NCBI GenBank assembly: GCA_021816585.1
Contig: JAKAXL010000002.1
Coordinates: forward strand, 124,001 to 188,000
From: Pseudomonadota bacterium
Lineage (GTDB): Bacteria > Pseudomonadota > Gammaproteobacteria > Burkholderiales > Burkholderiaceae_C
Length of the DNA stretch: 64,000 nucleotides
Direction of reading: 5' to 3'
A program made the position numbers and the translations under genes. Each line of letters begins with the position of its first letter. The first letter of the stretch is position 1. The notes beneath the pieces are model-generated. The model saw only the letters and a list, made by a program, of their open reading frames with translations, was not told the DNA's origin and ran no database searches. Of this stretch, positions 41,821 to 54,453 are shown piece by piece.

Positions 41821-43068
41821 ATGGCGAAGGAGTACAAGGACCTGGTGGTCGGCCTGGACATCGGCACGTCCAAGGTGTCGGCCATGGTCGGCGAGATCCT
41901 GCCGGGGCAGGAGCAGGCCGCCGGCACGCTGAAGATCGTCGGCATGGGGCAGGCCGGCACCGCCGGCATGCGCCGCGGCGTGGTGGTGGACATCGAGGCC
42001 CTCGTGCAGTCGATCCAGTCGGCGCTCAAGGAGGCCGAGCTGATGGCCGACTGCCGCATCACGCGCGTGATCACCGGCATCACCGGCAGCCACATCCGCG
42101 GCCAGAACTCCGAGGGCATGGTGGCGATCAAGGATCGCGAGGTCGCGCCCAACGACGTGATGCGCGTGATCGAGACGGCCAAGGCGGTGAACATCCCGGC
42201 CGACCAGCGACTGCTGCTGGTGGAGCCGCAGGAGTTCATCATCGACGGCCAGGAGGTGCGCCAGCCGGTGGGCATGAGCGGGATCCGCCTGGAGACCAAG
42301 GTGCACATCGTCACCGGCGCGCAGACCGCGGCCGAGAACGTGGTCAAGTGCGTGCGCCGCTGCGGGCTGGAGGTCGACGCGCTGGTGCTGCACCCGCTGG
42401 CGTCCAGCCACTCGGTGCTCACGCCCGACGAGAAGGAGCTCGGCGTGGTGCTGGTGGACGTCGGCGCCGGCGTCACCGACGTGGCGATCTACACCGGCGG
42501 CTCGATCCGCCACACCGCGATCATCCCGATCGCCGGCGAGCTGATCACCAGCGACATCGCGATGGCGCTGCGCACGCCGACCAAGGACGCCGAGGACATC
42601 AAGATCGAGCATGGCGTGGCCAAGCAGCTGCTGGCCGGGGTCGACGAGCGCCTGGAGGTTCCGGGCCTGGGCGACCGCGGCCCGCGCATGCTGTCGCGCC
42701 AGGCGCTGGCCGGCGTGATCGAGCCGCGCGTGGAGGAGATCTTCTCCCTCGTGCAGCAGGTGGTGCGCGAGTCGGGCTACGAGGAGGTGCTGTCCTCCGG
42801 CGTGGTGCTGACCGGAGGCGCGTCGCTGATGCCCGGCATGGTCGAGCTGGGCGAGGACATCTTTCTCAAGCCGGTTCGCCTGGGCCTGCCGCAGTACAGC
42901 GGGCCGCTGGCGGACATGGTGCGCAGTCCGCGCAATTCCACCGCGATGGGCCTGTTGCTGGAGGCGCTGACGCAGCGCCAGCGAGGCGCCCGCGCGGGAG
43001 GAAGCAAGTCGGGCAGCGCAGGGGGGCTTCTGACCCGCGTACGCGACTGGTTCGCGGGCAATTTCTGA
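41821..43068 (+). CDS. ftsA: cell division protein FtsA
   Basis: 415 residues, actin-like. VVGLDIGTSKVSAMVGEI is the phosphate-1 loop, VITGITGSHIRGQNSEGMV lies in the 1C domain, VLVDVGAGVTDVAIYTGGS is the phosphate-2 motif, and SGVVLTGGASLMPGMVELGE the adenosine motif. The C-terminus LLTRVRDWFAGNF is the amphipathic membrane-targeting helix. It tethers FtsZ to the membrane. It starts directly after the ftsQ stop. Confidence 0.97.
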   Translation: MAKEYKDLVVGLDIGTSKVSAMVGEILPGQEQAAGTLKIVGMGQAGTAGMRRGVVVDIEALVQSIQSALKEAELMADCRITRVITGITGSHIRGQNSEGMVAIKDREVAPNDVMRVIETAKAVNIPADQRLLLVEPQEFIIDGQEVRQPVGMSGIRLETKVHIVTGAQTAAENVVKCVRRCGLEVDALVLHPLASSHSVLTPDEKELGVVLVDVGAGVTDVAIYTGGSIRHTAIIPIAGELITSDIAMALRTPTKDAEDIKIEHGVAKQLLAGVDERLEVPGLGDRGPRMLSRQALAGVIEPRVEEIFSLVQQVVRESGYEEVLSSGVVLTGGASLMPGMVELGEDIFLKPVRLGLPQYSGPLADMVRSPRNSTAMGLLLEALTQRQRGARAGGSKSGSAGGLLTRVRDWFAGNF

Positions 43069-43159
43069 TTCGTGGTTTTTCACGGGGGCCCGTCGTCCGC
43101 GGCGGGCAGGTCGAAGCAGGTAGGCAGGTCCATTTCTAGTTCCAGGACGGAGGTGCAAC

Positions 43160-44356
43160 ATGGCGTTTGACATGATCGAGGACGCGAACGACGGAGCGTT
43201 CAACAACGGGACCAACATCAAGGTCATCGGGGTCGGTGGCGGCGGCGGCAACGCGGTCGAGCACATGATCGCCAGCGGCGTGAAGGGCGTGGAGTTCATC
43301 TGCGCCAATACCGATGCGCAGGCGCTCAAGAGCTCGAGCTCGCACCGCTTCATCCAGCTCGGGCGCACCGGGCTGGGAGCCGGCGGCAAGCCGCAGGTCG
43401 GGCGCGACTCGGCCGAGCAGGCGCAGGCGCAGATCCGCGAGACCCTGACGGGCGCGCACATGCTGTTCATCACCGCGGGCATGGGCGGCGGCACCGGCAC
43501 GGGCGCGGCGCCGGTGGTGGCGCGCATCGCGCGCGAGATGGGCATCCTGACGGTGGCCGTGGTGACCAAGCCCTTCGAGTTCGAGGGCACCAAGCGCCTG
43601 GGCAACGCCGAGTCGGGGCTGGAGGAGCTGGAGAAGAACGTCGATTCGCTGATCGTGGTGCTCAACGAGAAGCTGCTCGAGGTCTACGGCGACGACATCT
43701 CGCAGAAGGAGGCCTTCGCGAAGGCCAACGACGTGCTGAAGAACGCCACCGGCGGCATCGCCGAGATCATCAACGTGCCGGGCATGATCAACGCCGACTT
43801 CGAGGACGTGAAGACGGTGATGGGCGAGCCCGGCAAGGCGATGATGGGCACCGCGGTGGCCAGCGGCGCCGACCGCGCCCGCCTGGCGGCCGAGCAGGCG
43901 GTGGTGTGCCCGCTGCTCGACGGCGTGGACCTGTCGGGTGCGAAGGGGGTGCTGGTCAACATCACCGCCGACGATTCGCTCAAGCTGAGCGAGACCCGCG
44001 AGGCGATGAACGCGATCCGCGCCTATGCGTCGCCCGATGCGCACATCATCTTCGGCACCGTCAACGATCCGTCGATGGGCGACTCGCTGCGCGTGACCGT
44101 GCTGGCCACCGGGCTGTCGCGCGCGAAGGCGGCATCGAAGGCGGCGCCGACCCTGACCGTGCTGCGCACCGGCACCGACGCGGCGCCGCTGAGCATGGGC
44201 GCGGCGCTCGGCGGAGCCAGCGTGGAGGCCAGCCAGATCCCGGCGATCTGGCGCAATCCCCGCGGCGGCGCGCCGTCGGCGCATGTCAGCGCGCTGATGC
44301 AGGGCGGCATGGAGGAAATGGAAATCCCGGCCTTCCTGCGCAAGCAGGCGGACTGA
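43160..44356 (+). CDS. ftsZ: cell division protein FtsZ
   Basis: 398 residues. IKVIGVGGGGGNAVEHMI is the N-terminal GTP-binding strand; the tubulin signature GGGTGTG is at 109-115; NVDSLIVVLNEKLLEVYGDD and NADFEDVKTVM follow. The C-terminal peptide MEIPAFLRKQAD is the conserved FtsA/ZipA-binding tail. GACGGAGG precedes the ATG within a 91-base gap after ftsA, where a separate promoter could lie. A hairpin without a T-run (44400-44422) follows the gene. Confidence 0.98.
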   Translation: MAFDMIEDANDGAFNNGTNIKVIGVGGGGGNAVEHMIASGVKGVEFICANTDAQALKSSSSHRFIQLGRTGLGAGGKPQVGRDSAEQAQAQIRETLTGAHMLFITAGMGGGTGTGAAPVVARIAREMGILTVAVVTKPFEFEGTKRLGNAESGLEELEKNVDSLIVVLNEKLLEVYGDDISQKEAFAKANDVLKNATGGIAEIINVPGMINADFEDVKTVMGEPGKAMMGTAVASGADRARLAAEQAVVCPLLDGVDLSGAKGVLVNITADDSLKLSETREAMNAIRAYASPDAHIIFGTVNDPSMGDSLRVTVLATGLSRAKAASKAAPTLTVLRTGTDAAPLSMGAALGGASVEASQIPAIWRNPRGGAPSAHVSALMQGGMEEMEIPAFLRKQAD

Positions 44357-44391
44357 AGCCAGCCTGAGCGCACCTGCGTCGCGGCGCGGTC

Positions 44392-44437
44392 GCGTAGGGC
44401 AGGACCTTTCCCCGGGGTCCTGTCGCAACGCTACGCA
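44392..44437 (+). repeat. two-part hairpin after ftsZ
   Basis: Inner stem CAGGACC (44400-44406) / GGTCCTG (44416-44422), flanked by outer GCGTAG upstream and CTACGC downstream. No T-run follows, so it is not a classical terminator; it may be an attenuation or RNA-stability element between ftsZ and lpxC. Confidence 0.4.
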
Positions 44438-44538
44438 CCGCGCCCGTCGCCCCCCGGCGCGCGCGCCCTGCCTCCGGCGCGCGCGCAGCGGGGGCGTCGC
44501 CGTCCGCCGCGCCGAGCACGCGGTCGCGCGATCCCGAT

Positions 44539-44544
44539 TAGAAT
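44539..44544 (+). promoter_or_regulatory. probable -10 element of lpxC
   Basis: TAGAAT at 44539-44544 in an AT-rich patch about 60 bases before the lpxC start, within the 248-base gap after ftsZ. No convincing -35 is seen at the standard distance. Confidence 0.4.
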
Positions 44545-44604
44545 TGAAGATAACAATGAACAGGCAGGTTGCGATTGAGAAAACCAGAGTTCCGAGGCCC
44601 GTCG

Positions 44605-45531
44605 ATGCTCGCGCAGCGCTCCATCCGTTCCGCCACCCGCGCCGTGGGCGTGGGGCTGCATAGCAGCGAGCGGGTCGAACTCAGCCTGCTGCCCGCGCCC
44701 GCCGACAGCGGCATCGTGCTGCGCCGCGTGGACCTGCCGCAACCGGTCAGCATCGCGCTGAGTCCGAAGGCCGTGGTGGACACGCGCATGGCCACCACGC
44801 TGGGCAGCGGCGACGCGAAGATCCACACCGTCGAGCACCTGCTGTCGGCCTGCTGCGGTCTGGGCGTGGACAACCTGGTGGTCGAGGTGGATGCCGAGGA
44901 GATCCCGATCCTGGACGGCTCGGCGTCGTCCTTCGTCTACCTGCTGCAGTCCGCCGGACTCGAGGAACAGGCGGCGCCGCGGCGCTTCGTGCGCGTGCGC
45001 AAGCCGGTCGAGGTGCGCGTGCAGGAGCGCGACGGAGACAAATGGGCGCGCCTGGAGCCCTACGATGGATTCCGGCTGGATTTCGCGATCGAGTTCGCGC
45101 ACCCGGCGATCGACCGTACCGCGCAGGACTTCCGCTTCGAGTTCTCGATGCCCGAGTACGTGCGGGAGATCGCCCGCGCGCGGACCTTCGGCTTCATGCG
45201 CGACGTCGACGCGCTGCGCGAGATCGGGCTCGCCCAGGGCGGAAGCCTGGAAAACGCCATTGTCATGGACGAATCGCGCATCCTGAACCAGGACGGCCTG
45301 CGCTTCGATGCCGAGTTCGTCAAGCACAAGATGCTCGACGCGATCGGCGACCTGTACGTGATCGGCCACCCGATCCTCGGCGCCTACAGCGCCTACCGCA
45401 GCGGCCACGCGGTGAACAACGCGCTGCTGCGCGCGCTGAGCAGCGATCCCGAGGCCTTCGAGATGGTCGTGTTCGACGACGAGACGGCGGCCCCGGCGGG
45501 ATTTCGCGCGCCGCTGCGCAGCCTGTACTGA
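44605..45531 (+). CDS. lpxC: UDP-3-O-acyl-N-acetylglucosamine deacetylase LpxC
   Basis: 308 residues from the ATG giving [20 protein letters not shown], the family N-terminus; an in-frame ATG 36 bases upstream is less likely. It catalyses the committed, zinc-dependent step of lipid A synthesis. [16 protein letters not shown] and [11 protein letters not shown] carry first-domain residues; DEFVKHK-type segment [20 protein letters not shown] holds zinc ligands, and [15 protein letters not shown] the catalytic His. Last gene of the dcw cluster, as usual. Confidence 0.97.
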   Translation: MLAQRSIRSATRAVGVGLHSSERVELSLLPAPADSGIVLRRVDLPQPVSIALSPKAVVDTRMATTLGSGDAKIHTVEHLLSACCGLGVDNLVVEVDAEEIPILDGSASSFVYLLQSAGLEEQAAPRRFVRVRKPVEVRVQERDGDKWARLEPYDGFRLDFAIEFAHPAIDRTAQDFRFEFSMPEYVREIARARTFGFMRDVDALREIGLAQGGSLENAIVMDESRILNQDGLRFDAEFVKHKMLDAIGDLYVIGHPILGAYSAYRSGHAVNNALLRALSSDPEAFEMVVFDDETAAPAGFRAPLRSLY

Positions 45532-45558
45532 CCCGGCTGCGCGCCGCGTCGCCGCGGC

Positions 45559-46053
45559 TCAGCCGGCGCGACGCGCCGCGCGCATGCTGCGCAGGCGTTC
45601 GCGCACCTCGGGCGGCGCGGCGCTGGCCTGCGGCCGTGCGGCGGGCGGGGCGGCGCCGCCGCCGGCGCCCTGCGGCATCAGCACGCGGACCTGGATGCGC
45701 GCCAGCGGCCAGCCGGCGCCCTGCAGGCGCAGCAGCAGCATCGGCACGTGCAGCTTGAGCTTGGCCGCCACCGCGGGGGAACTCGCATGCAGGGTCCAGG
45801 TCGCGTCGGCGAAGCGGCCGGGCAGCACTGCGCCGGCCAGCGTGGCGCCGAGCAGGCGCGACAGCTCCGCGCCCATGCGCCGGGAGTCCAGGGCCTGCTG
45901 CTTCAGGCCCAGCAGCGTCGGCGTGCGCTGCATCCACTGGTGCAGGCTGGCGGCCGGCGCGCCGCCGGCGGCCATGCCGCGCCGGCGCTTCGGGCGCGCC
46001 GGTCCGGCGGTGTTCGAAGCGTCGCCGGTGGCTGGGGCGCAGACGGGGGACAT
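45559..46053 (-). CDS. dciA: DciA-type (DUF721) protein, putative DnaB loader
   Basis: 164 residues. The core HQWMQRTPTLLGLKQQALDS followed by LLGATLAGAVLPGRFADATW and LHASSPAVAAKLKLHVPMLL matches the DUF721/DciA domain, which loads or activates the replicative helicase in bacteria lacking DnaC. Position between lpxC and secA is the usual one in Burkholderiales. The N-terminus (about 40 residues) and C-terminus are Ala/Arg/Pro-rich and disordered. The start is uncertain: ATGs at 46167 and 46176 are in frame upstream. The open frame running much further upstream across secA is spurious. Confidence 0.8.
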   Translation of the reverse strand: MSPVCAPATGDASNTAGPARPKRRRGMAAGGAPAASLHQWMQRTPTLLGLKQQALDSRRMGAELSRLLGATLAGAVLPGRFADATWTLHASSPAVAAKLKLHVPMLLLRLQGAGWPLARIQVRVLMPQGAGGGAAPPAARPQASAAPPEVRERLRSMRAARRAG

Positions 46054-46263
46054 GGCGCGGTGGCAGGGCTCGGGGGGCGCCACGGCGGCGCCCCGGCTCC
46101 CATTGTCTCCCAGGCCGGCGCGGCCCGCGCGTCGAGCCCGCCCCGACGACGGCGCCGGCGTCGGCATGGTGACTAGAATGGCACTTTTGCGCGAACACGA
46201 CCGGGGCCGGTGCCCCGTGTGCCAGGCGGTCGCCGCCTTGCGCGGCCGCAACCCACCAGATCC

Positions 46264-49065
<2,802 letters not shown>

Positions 49066-49111
49066 GCGACACCGCGGCGCCGGCAGGCCTTTCCAGCAGG
49101 GAGTTCCTCTC

Positions 49112-50347
49112 ATGGCCGTGAATCTCCAGGCCCCCGACGCTTCGGCGCTGCACCCGGTAGGCGGCGTGCGCATCGGTATCGCCGAGGCCGGCATGCGCAA
49201 GGCGGGTCGGCGCGACCTGACCGTGTTCGGCTTCGACCCCGGCACGCGGGTTGCCGGCGTGTTCACGCGCAACCGCTTCTGCGCGGCTCCGGTGCAGGTT
49301 TGTCGAGAACATCTCGGCGAGTCGCGCTGCGCCCCGGTGCGCGCGATGGTGGTCAACACCGGCTGCGCCAACGCCGGGACCGGCGAGCCCGGGCTGGCCG
49401 CGGCGCGCGCGAGCTGCGACGCGCTGGGCGCGCTGCTCGGCGTGCCGCCACGGCAGGTGCTGCCGTTTTCCACCGGCGTGATCCTCGAGCCGCTGCCGCT
49501 GGACCGGCTGCGCGACGGGCTGCCGCGCGCCGTCGCCGCGCTGCGCGACGACGCCTGGGCCGACGCCGCGGCCGCCATCATGACCACCGACACGGTGCCG
49601 AAGGCGGCCAGCGAGCGCGTGCTGATCGACGGCGTGGCGGTGCACGTGACGGGAATCGCGAAGGGGGCGGGAATGATCCGCCCCGACATGGCGACGATGC
49701 TGGGTTTCATCGCCACCGATGCCGCGGTCGAGCCGGGCCTGCTGGCGCAACTCGTGCGCGAGGTGGCCGACGCTTCCTTCAATTGCATCACCGTCGACGG
49801 CGACACCTCGACCAACGACTCGCTGGTCATCGCGGCCACCGGAGCCTGCGGGCTGGAGCCGATCGCCGACGCCGCGAGCGCACAGGCGCGCGCGCTGCGC
49901 GACGCCCTGCTGCGCGTGGCGCAGCGCCTGGCGCAGGCCATCGTGCGCGACGGCGAGGGCGCGACCAAGTTCATCACCATCGACGTGCAGGGCGCGCGCA
50001 GCGTCGCCGAGGCCCGGCTGGTCGGCTATGCGGTGGCGCATTCGCCGCTGGTGAAGACGGCATTCTTCGCCAGCGACCCCAACCTCGGACGCATCCTGGC
50101 CGCGGTCGGGTACGCCGGTATCGACGACCTCGACGTCGGCGGGGTCGAGCTGTACCTCGACGACGTGCACGTGGCCACGCGCGGCGGACGCCACCCCGAC
50201 TATCGCGAGGCCGACGGCCAGCGCGTGATGGCCAAGCCGGAAATCGGGGTGCGCATCGTGCTCGGTCGCGGCGCGCGGCAAGCCACCGTGTGGACCTGCG
50301 ACCTGTCGCACGACTACGTGTCGATCAACGCCGATTACCGGAGCTGA
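49112..50347 (+). CDS. argJ: bifunctional ornithine acetyltransferase / N-acetylglutamate synthase ArgJ
   Basis: 411 residues. It transfers acetyl from N-acetylornithine to glutamate in arginine synthesis. The autocleavage site lies in [20 protein letters not shown] (Thr nucleophile in ATML), and [11 protein letters not shown] and TDTVPKAAS precede it. [14 protein letters not shown] and [19 protein letters not shown] are further family motifs. ArgH, the last enzyme of the pathway, is encoded at the other end of the window. GCAGGGAG precedes the ATG. Confidence 0.97.
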   Translation: MAVNLQAPDASALHPVGGVRIGIAEAGMRKAGRRDLTVFGFDPGTRVAGVFTRNRFCAAPVQVCREHLGESRCAPVRAMVVNTGCANAGTGEPGLAAARASCDALGALLGVPPRQVLPFSTGVILEPLPLDRLRDGLPRAVAALRDDAWADAAAAIMTTDTVPKAASERVLIDGVAVHVTGIAKGAGMIRPDMATMLGFIATDAAVEPGLLAQLVREVADASFNCITVDGDTSTNDSLVIAATGACGLEPIADAASAQARALRDALLRVAQRLAQAIVRDGEGATKFITIDVQGARSVAEARLVGYAVAHSPLVKTAFFASDPNLGRILAAVGYAGIDDLDVGGVELYLDDVHVATRGGRHPDYREADGQRVMAKPEIGVRIVLGRGARQATVWTCDLSHDYVSINADYRS

Positions 50348-50349
50348 GC

Positions 50350-51264
50350 ATGCCGGGCCGATCCTCCTCCGCGGCCGGGGCGGCTGCACTCGCGCCGGTC
50401 GAGCGCGTGGCCGCGCTGCTCGAGCAGGCCGAGCGCGTGCTCGGGCGCCTGGAGCAACTGCTCAGTCCCGGCGTGCCGCAGCCCGACTGGGATGCGGCCG
50501 TGGCGTTTCGCTGGCGCCGCCGCGGCACGCAGGCCTGGTTGCAGCCGGTGGCGCAGCCGGCGGTGATCCGCTTTTCCGACCTGCATGGAGTCGACGAGCA
50601 GAAGGCTCGCCTGGAGCGCAACACGCGCCAGTTCGTGGGCGGGCGCCCGGCCAACAACGTGCTGCTGACCGGCGCGCGCGGCACCGGCAAGAGTTCGCTG
50701 GTGAAGGCCTGCCTGCAGGCCTTCGCGTCGAAGGGGCTGCGACTGGTGGAGATGGACAAGGCCGACCTCGTCGACCTGCCCGAACTGGTCGAGCTGGTGC
50801 GGGGCCGACGCGAGCGCTTCATCGTGTTCTCCGACGACCTGTCCTTCGACCAGGGGGAGCCGGGCTACAAGGCCCTGAAGTCGGTGCTGGACGGATCGGT
50901 CGCCGGCACCGCCGACAACCTGCTGATCTACGCCACGTCGAACCGCCGCCACCTGCTGCCCGAGTACATGCGCGAGAACCTGGAGGCCACGCACGACGAA
51001 AGCGGCGAGGTGCATCCGGGCGAGGGCACCGAGGAGAAGGTCTCGCTGTCGGACCGTTTCGGGCTGTGGCTGAGCTTCTACCCCTTCGACCAGGACCATT
51101 ACCTGCGCATCGCCGAGCATTGGCTGCAGGCCTTCGGGCTGAGCGAGCAGCAGGCGCGCGCGGCGCATGCCGAGGCGCTGCTGTGGGCGCTCGAACGCGG
51201 CTCGCGCTCGGGGCGCATCGCCTGGCAGTTCGCGCGGGATTATTGCGGCCGCAAGCGGCGATGA
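50350..51264 (+). CDS. DUF815-family AAA+ ATPase
   Basis: 304 residues. VIRFSDLHGVDEQKARLERN leads to Walker A LLTGARGTGKSSLVKACL, Walker B FIVFSDDLSFDQGEPGYKALKS, and ATSNRRHLLPEYMREN, the DUF815 signature. Members are found across Proteobacteria, often beside argJ/mutT/yacG, but their job is unknown; a helicase- or protein-remodelling role is inferred from the fold only. It starts two bases after the argJ stop and precedes mutT by 34 bases. Confidence 0.9.
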   Translation: MPGRSSSAAGAAALAPVERVAALLEQAERVLGRLEQLLSPGVPQPDWDAAVAFRWRRRGTQAWLQPVAQPAVIRFSDLHGVDEQKARLERNTRQFVGGRPANNVLLTGARGTGKSSLVKACLQAFASKGLRLVEMDKADLVDLPELVELVRGRRERFIVFSDDLSFDQGEPGYKALKSVLDGSVAGTADNLLIYATSNRRHLLPEYMRENLEATHDESGEVHPGEGTEEKVSLSDRFGLWLSFYPFDQDHYLRIAEHWLQAFGLSEQQARAAHAEALLWALERGSRSGRIAWQFARDYCGRKRR

Positions 51265-51298
51265 GCGGCGTGTCGAGCGTAGCGAGGAGGGTCGTCCC

Positions 51299-51733
51299 AT
51301 GAACGCGCCGCAGCGCGAGCCGGTGGCCGTGGCGGTGGGGGTGCTGCTGCGCGACGACGGGTCGTTCCTGCTGGCCAGCCGTCCCGACGGCAAGCCCTGG
51401 GCCGGTTACTGGGAATTTCCGGGCGGCAAGATCGAAGCCGGCGAGACGGTGCAACAGGCGCTGCGCCGCGAATTGCGCGAGGAACTCGCGATCGAGATCG
51501 AACAGGCCGAATTCTGGCGCTCCTGTCGGGTGGACTACCCGCATGCGCTGGTCGATCTGCAGTTCTGCAAGGTGCGCGACTGGCAGGGCGAACCGCATCC
51601 CTGCGAGGGGCAGAGCCTGGCCTGGCAGCAACTGCCGGTACAGGTGCATCCGGTGTTGCCGGGGACCATCCCGGTGTTGCGCTGGCTGGCCGAGGAGCGC
51701 GGCCACAAGGGTCCGACGCACCGGCCGGACTGA
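51299..51733 (+). CDS. mutT: 8-oxo-dGTP diphosphatase MutT (NUDIX)
   Basis: 144 residues. The NUDIX box GGKIEAGETVQQALRRELREEL is complete (Gx5Ex7REUxEE). VAVGVLLRDDGSFLLASRPDGKPWAGYWEFPGG matches MutT, which removes oxidised dGTP; MutM and MutY of the same GO system are encoded at 13-17 kb. The frame is open upstream within the previous gene, but the ATG at 51299 has AGCGAGGAGGG in front and gives the family N-terminus. It converges with yacG. Confidence 0.9.
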   Translation: MNAPQREPVAVAVGVLLRDDGSFLLASRPDGKPWAGYWEFPGGKIEAGETVQQALRRELREELAIEIEQAEFWRSCRVDYPHALVDLQFCKVRDWQGEPHPCEGQSLAWQQLPVQVHPVLPGTIPVLRWLAEERGHKGPTHRPD

Positions 51734-51795
51734 GCCCGCCGGGTCTTGCGCCGCGCGGCGCGGGCCGCCGCCCGGCGGGGCGGGCCGCGACGGTC

Positions 51796-52029
51796 TCAGT
51801 GGCGCGGCACGCCGCCGCGCGCCGCCGGCGCCAGGGGCGCCTCGGGCAGGTCGTCGTCGGCTTCCTCGGGCTTGGCGGCCACGCGATAGCTCTCGCTGGA
51901 CCAGGCGCCGAGGTCGCCGTTCTTGCAGCGTTCGGAGCAGAAGGGGCGCCAGGGGTTGTCGGCCGAATACACGCTCGGCGCGCCGCACCCCGGGCAGGCG
52001 ACGATGCGCGGCTTGCCGGTCACGGGCAT
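51796..52029 (-). CDS. yacG: DNA gyrase inhibitor YacG
   Basis: 77 residues. The zinc site is CPGCG and [14 protein letters not shown], exactly the YacG pattern (CPxC...PFCSxRC). YacG binds GyrB and inhibits gyrase. The C-terminal 25 residues are acidic then Ala/Pro-rich. Its ATG lies within the 3' end of zapD (10-base overlap), and it ends the minus-strand pilB-pilC-pilD-coaE-zapD-yacG run. The longer open frame extending to 52962 lies over zapD and is not used. Confidence 0.9.
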   Translation of the reverse strand: MPVTGKPRIVACPGCGAPSVYSADNPWRPFCSERCKNGDLGAWSSESYRVAAKPEEADDDLPEAPLAPAARGGVPRH

Positions 52030-52829
52030 AGCGCGAGCTCGAATTGCACGTCGCTGGACACCGGCTTGAGCTTCCAGTCGGAGTCCGGGCGCATGTAGCG
52101 CACCGAGACCATCAGGCGGTGCCCGGTGATCTCGGGAATCACGCCGAGGGTCCCGTCGACCCGCAGGCGCATCAGCTGGTAGTTGCGACCGCCCAGGTTC
52201 TGCTGGTAGGTGCCGGCCTGTGCCACGCTCTTGTGCGGCATGCCGGCATCGCGCAGCAGGCGCAGCAGCAGCTCGACGCTCATGGCCAGCGGGCCGAAGG
52301 CCTCCATCCAGCGGGTCAGGTCCTCGCGCCGCTGCTCCTCCGGCAGATGCTGCCACGCGTAGTACGCGGGCAGGTCGAATTCGCAGGTTCCGCCGGGAAT
52401 CCCGGCACGGCTGCGGATCGACATCAGCCATTCGTTGTCGGCCAGCGACTGTCCGGGCTTGCCCATCTGCTGGCTCAGGCCCTGGAAGGCGGCGTCGATC
52501 TCCGCCAGCACTTCCTCGAGCGTGGCCTCCGACACCGCCGGGTTGCCGCGGTAGCCGAGGTACTGCTGGCGCTGGCGTTCCAGGTCCTTGAGCATCTCGC
52601 CCTTCAGATCCTGGCGCGAGCTCACGTCCATGATCTCGAACATCGACAGCAGCGCGTGGTGATGGTCGAACGGGTGCCCCCGCTGCATCAGGAACGAGTT
52701 GCGGCGAAACAGGTATTCGAGCCTGAGCAGGGTGCGAACACGCTCGTTCAGCGGATATTCGTACAGGATCACGGGCCGGTGCGGGTTGGGGCGCGGCGTA
52801 GAGGCCGGGGCGGGGTGCCGCCGCGGCAT
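52020..52829 (-). CDS. zapD: cell division protein ZapD
   Basis: 269 residues from the ATG at 52829. The family core starts at [22 protein letters not shown]; a GTG at 52772 would place the start exactly there and give the usual 250 residues, so the N-terminal 19 Pro-rich residues may not be translated. [24 protein letters not shown] and [25 protein letters not shown] are diagnostic. ZapD cross-links FtsZ filaments. It follows coaE after a 129-base gap. Confidence 0.93.
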   Translation of the reverse strand: MPRRHPAPASTPRPNPHRPVILYEYPLNERVRTLLRLEYLFRRNSFLMQRGHPFDHHHALLSMFEIMDVSSRQDLKGEMLKDLERQRQQYLGYRGNPAVSEATLEEVLAEIDAAFQGLSQQMGKPGQSLADNEWLMSIRSRAGIPGGTCEFDLPAYYAWQHLPEEQRREDLTRWMEAFGPLAMSVELLLRLLRDAGMPHKSVAQAGTYQQNLGGRNYQLMRLRVDGTLGVIPEITGHRLMVSVRYMRPDSDWKLKPVSSDVQFELALCP

Positions 52830-52958
52830 GCCTGAGAATAATGCATGGTTCCACCGGGTCCGCGCCCTGCTCGCGCGGCCTGCGACCCTGGGCCCAAGCG
52901 CTGGCAGGCCGCCGTCCAGGCAGGCTGCCGGCCATTGTCACGCATGTGCGGCGGGAAT

Positions 52959-53591
52959 TCAAATGCCCTGCGGGGGCAGCAGGCTGCGGTGCAGGCGCAG
53001 CGCCTGTTCGCGCAAGCGGGCGAGGTCCGCGGAATTGTCGATCACCCAGTCGGCCGCAGCCAGTCGTTGTTCACGGGTGGCTTGCGCGTCGAGGATGCGT
53101 TGCACCTGCTCGCGCGAAAGCCCCGATCGTTGCATGACGCGCCGTATCTGCTGCTCGGCAGGGCAGTCGACGACCACGATGCGCTCGACGCGCCCACGCC
53201 AGCGCGCCAGCGATTCGACCAGCAGCGGCACCACCAGCACCACGTAGGGCCCGGGCAGGGTCTCGGCCAGCTGCTGCAGGCGCGCGCCGATCAGCGGGTG
53301 CAGGATGGCTTCCAGGCGCGCCCGCTGGCGCGCGTCGGCGAAGGCCAGTTCGCGCATGCGCGCGCGGTCGAGCGCGCCGCCGGCGTCGATGGCCTGCTCG
53401 CCGAAGGCTTCGCGGATCGGCGCGATGGCCTCGCCGCCGGCGGCGGTGAGTTCATGCGCGATGGCATCGGCGTCGATCACCGCCGCACCGAGCTCCTGCA
53501 GCATGGCCGCCAGCGCCGACTTGCCCGAGCCGATGCCGCCGGTCAGGCCGATGCGCGCGCGCGCGCGTGCCGCCCGCGTCGATTCAGGCAC
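52959..53591 (-). CDS. coaE: dephospho-CoA kinase
   Basis: 210 residues. It makes the last step of CoA synthesis. P-loop [34 protein letters not shown] and LVVPLLVES...[19 protein letters not shown] match CoaE. The start is GTG, overlapping the pilD stop by eight bases. Its position after pilD is the standard gammaproteobacterial/betaproteobacterial arrangement. The first ten residues ([10 protein letters not shown]) are an extension. Confidence 0.95.
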   Translation of the reverse strand: MPESTRAARARARIGLTGGIGSGKSALAAMLQELGAAVIDADAIAHELTAAGGEAIAPIREAFGEQAIDAGGALDRARMRELAFADARQRARLEAILHPLIGARLQQLAETLPGPYVVLVVPLLVESLARWRGRVERIVVVDCPAEQQIRRVMQRSGLSREQVQRILDAQATREQRLAAADWVIDNSADLARLREQALRLHRSLLPPQGI

Positions 53592-54453
53592 CGCCGCCCA
53601 GCAGCCACGCCACCAGGCGCTGCGGCCCGAGGTACAGACTCAGCAGTCCGGCCGCGGCGAGGAAGGGGCCGAAGGGGATCGGGTGTCCCGGCTTGAGCGC
53701 GCCGCTGCGCTGCAGCGCGATGCCGAGCACCGCGCCGCAGATGGCCGACAGCAGGATGATCGGCAGCAGCGCCAGCGGTCCGAACCAGGCGCCGAAGACG
53801 GCGAACAGCTTGAAGTCGCCGAAGCCCATGCCCTCCTTGCCGGTCAGCAGCCGGAACACCTGGTAGACGCTCCACAGGCTGGCGTAGCCGATGGCCGCGC
53901 CGAACACGGCCTGCGGCAGGAAGGCGGGGTCGAGCCAGGCGTGCAGCAGCAGGCCCAGCCACAGCAGAGGCAGCGTGACGCCGTCGGGCAGCAACGTGGT
54001 GTCCAGGTCGATCAGCCCCAGCGCCAGCAGGCCCCATGCCAGCACCACGGTGCCGGCGGTCCATGCCGACATCCCGTGCTGCCACACCAGCGCCGCGGCG
54101 ATCGCCGCGCTGGCGATTTCCACCAGCGGGTAGCGCAGCGAGATGCGCGTGCCGCAGGCCGAGCAGCGCCCGCGCAGCAGCAGCCAGCTCAGCACCGGGA
54201 TGTTCTCCCACCACGCGATGGCGTGGCCGCAGGCGCCGCAGCGCGAACGCGGGCGCAGCAGGTCGAAGGCCTCGGCGGGTTCGTCCGGCAGTTCCAGCGT
54301 GGCCAGCGCCTCGCTGCGCCAGCCGCGCTCGAGCATCACCGGCAGGCGCAGGATCAGCACATTGAGGAAGGAGCCGACGAGCAGCCCGAACAGCGCCGCG
54401 GCGAACACCGCGAAATCCGCCGGCATTGCCTGCACCAGTGTGCCGCCGCTCAA
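53584..54453 (-). CDS. pilD: prepilin peptidase / N-methyltransferase PilD
   Basis: 289 residues, polytopic membrane protein. LLVGSFLNVLILRLPVML is the N-terminal motif, the cytoplasmic loop has two CxxC pairs (CGAC and CSAC), and the aspartyl protease residues sit in ALGLIDLDTTLLPD and GMGFGDFKLFAVFGAWFG. It cleaves and methylates type IV prepilins and pseudopilins. The TTG start overlaps the pilC stop; the ATG at 54426 (MPADF) is an alternative. Confidence 0.95.
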   Translation of the reverse strand: MSGGTLVQAMPADFAVFAAALFGLLVGSFLNVLILRLPVMLERGWRSEALATLELPDEPAEAFDLLRPRSRCGACGHAIAWWENIPVLSWLLLRGRCSACGTRISLRYPLVEIASAAIAAALVWQHGMSAWTAGTVVLAWGLLALGLIDLDTTLLPDGVTLPLLWLGLLLHAWLDPAFLPQAVFGAAIGYASLWSVYQVFRLLTGKEGMGFGDFKLFAVFGAWFGPLALLPIILLSAICGAVLGIALQRSGALKPGHPIPFGPFLAAAGLLSLYLGPQRLVAWLLGGGA

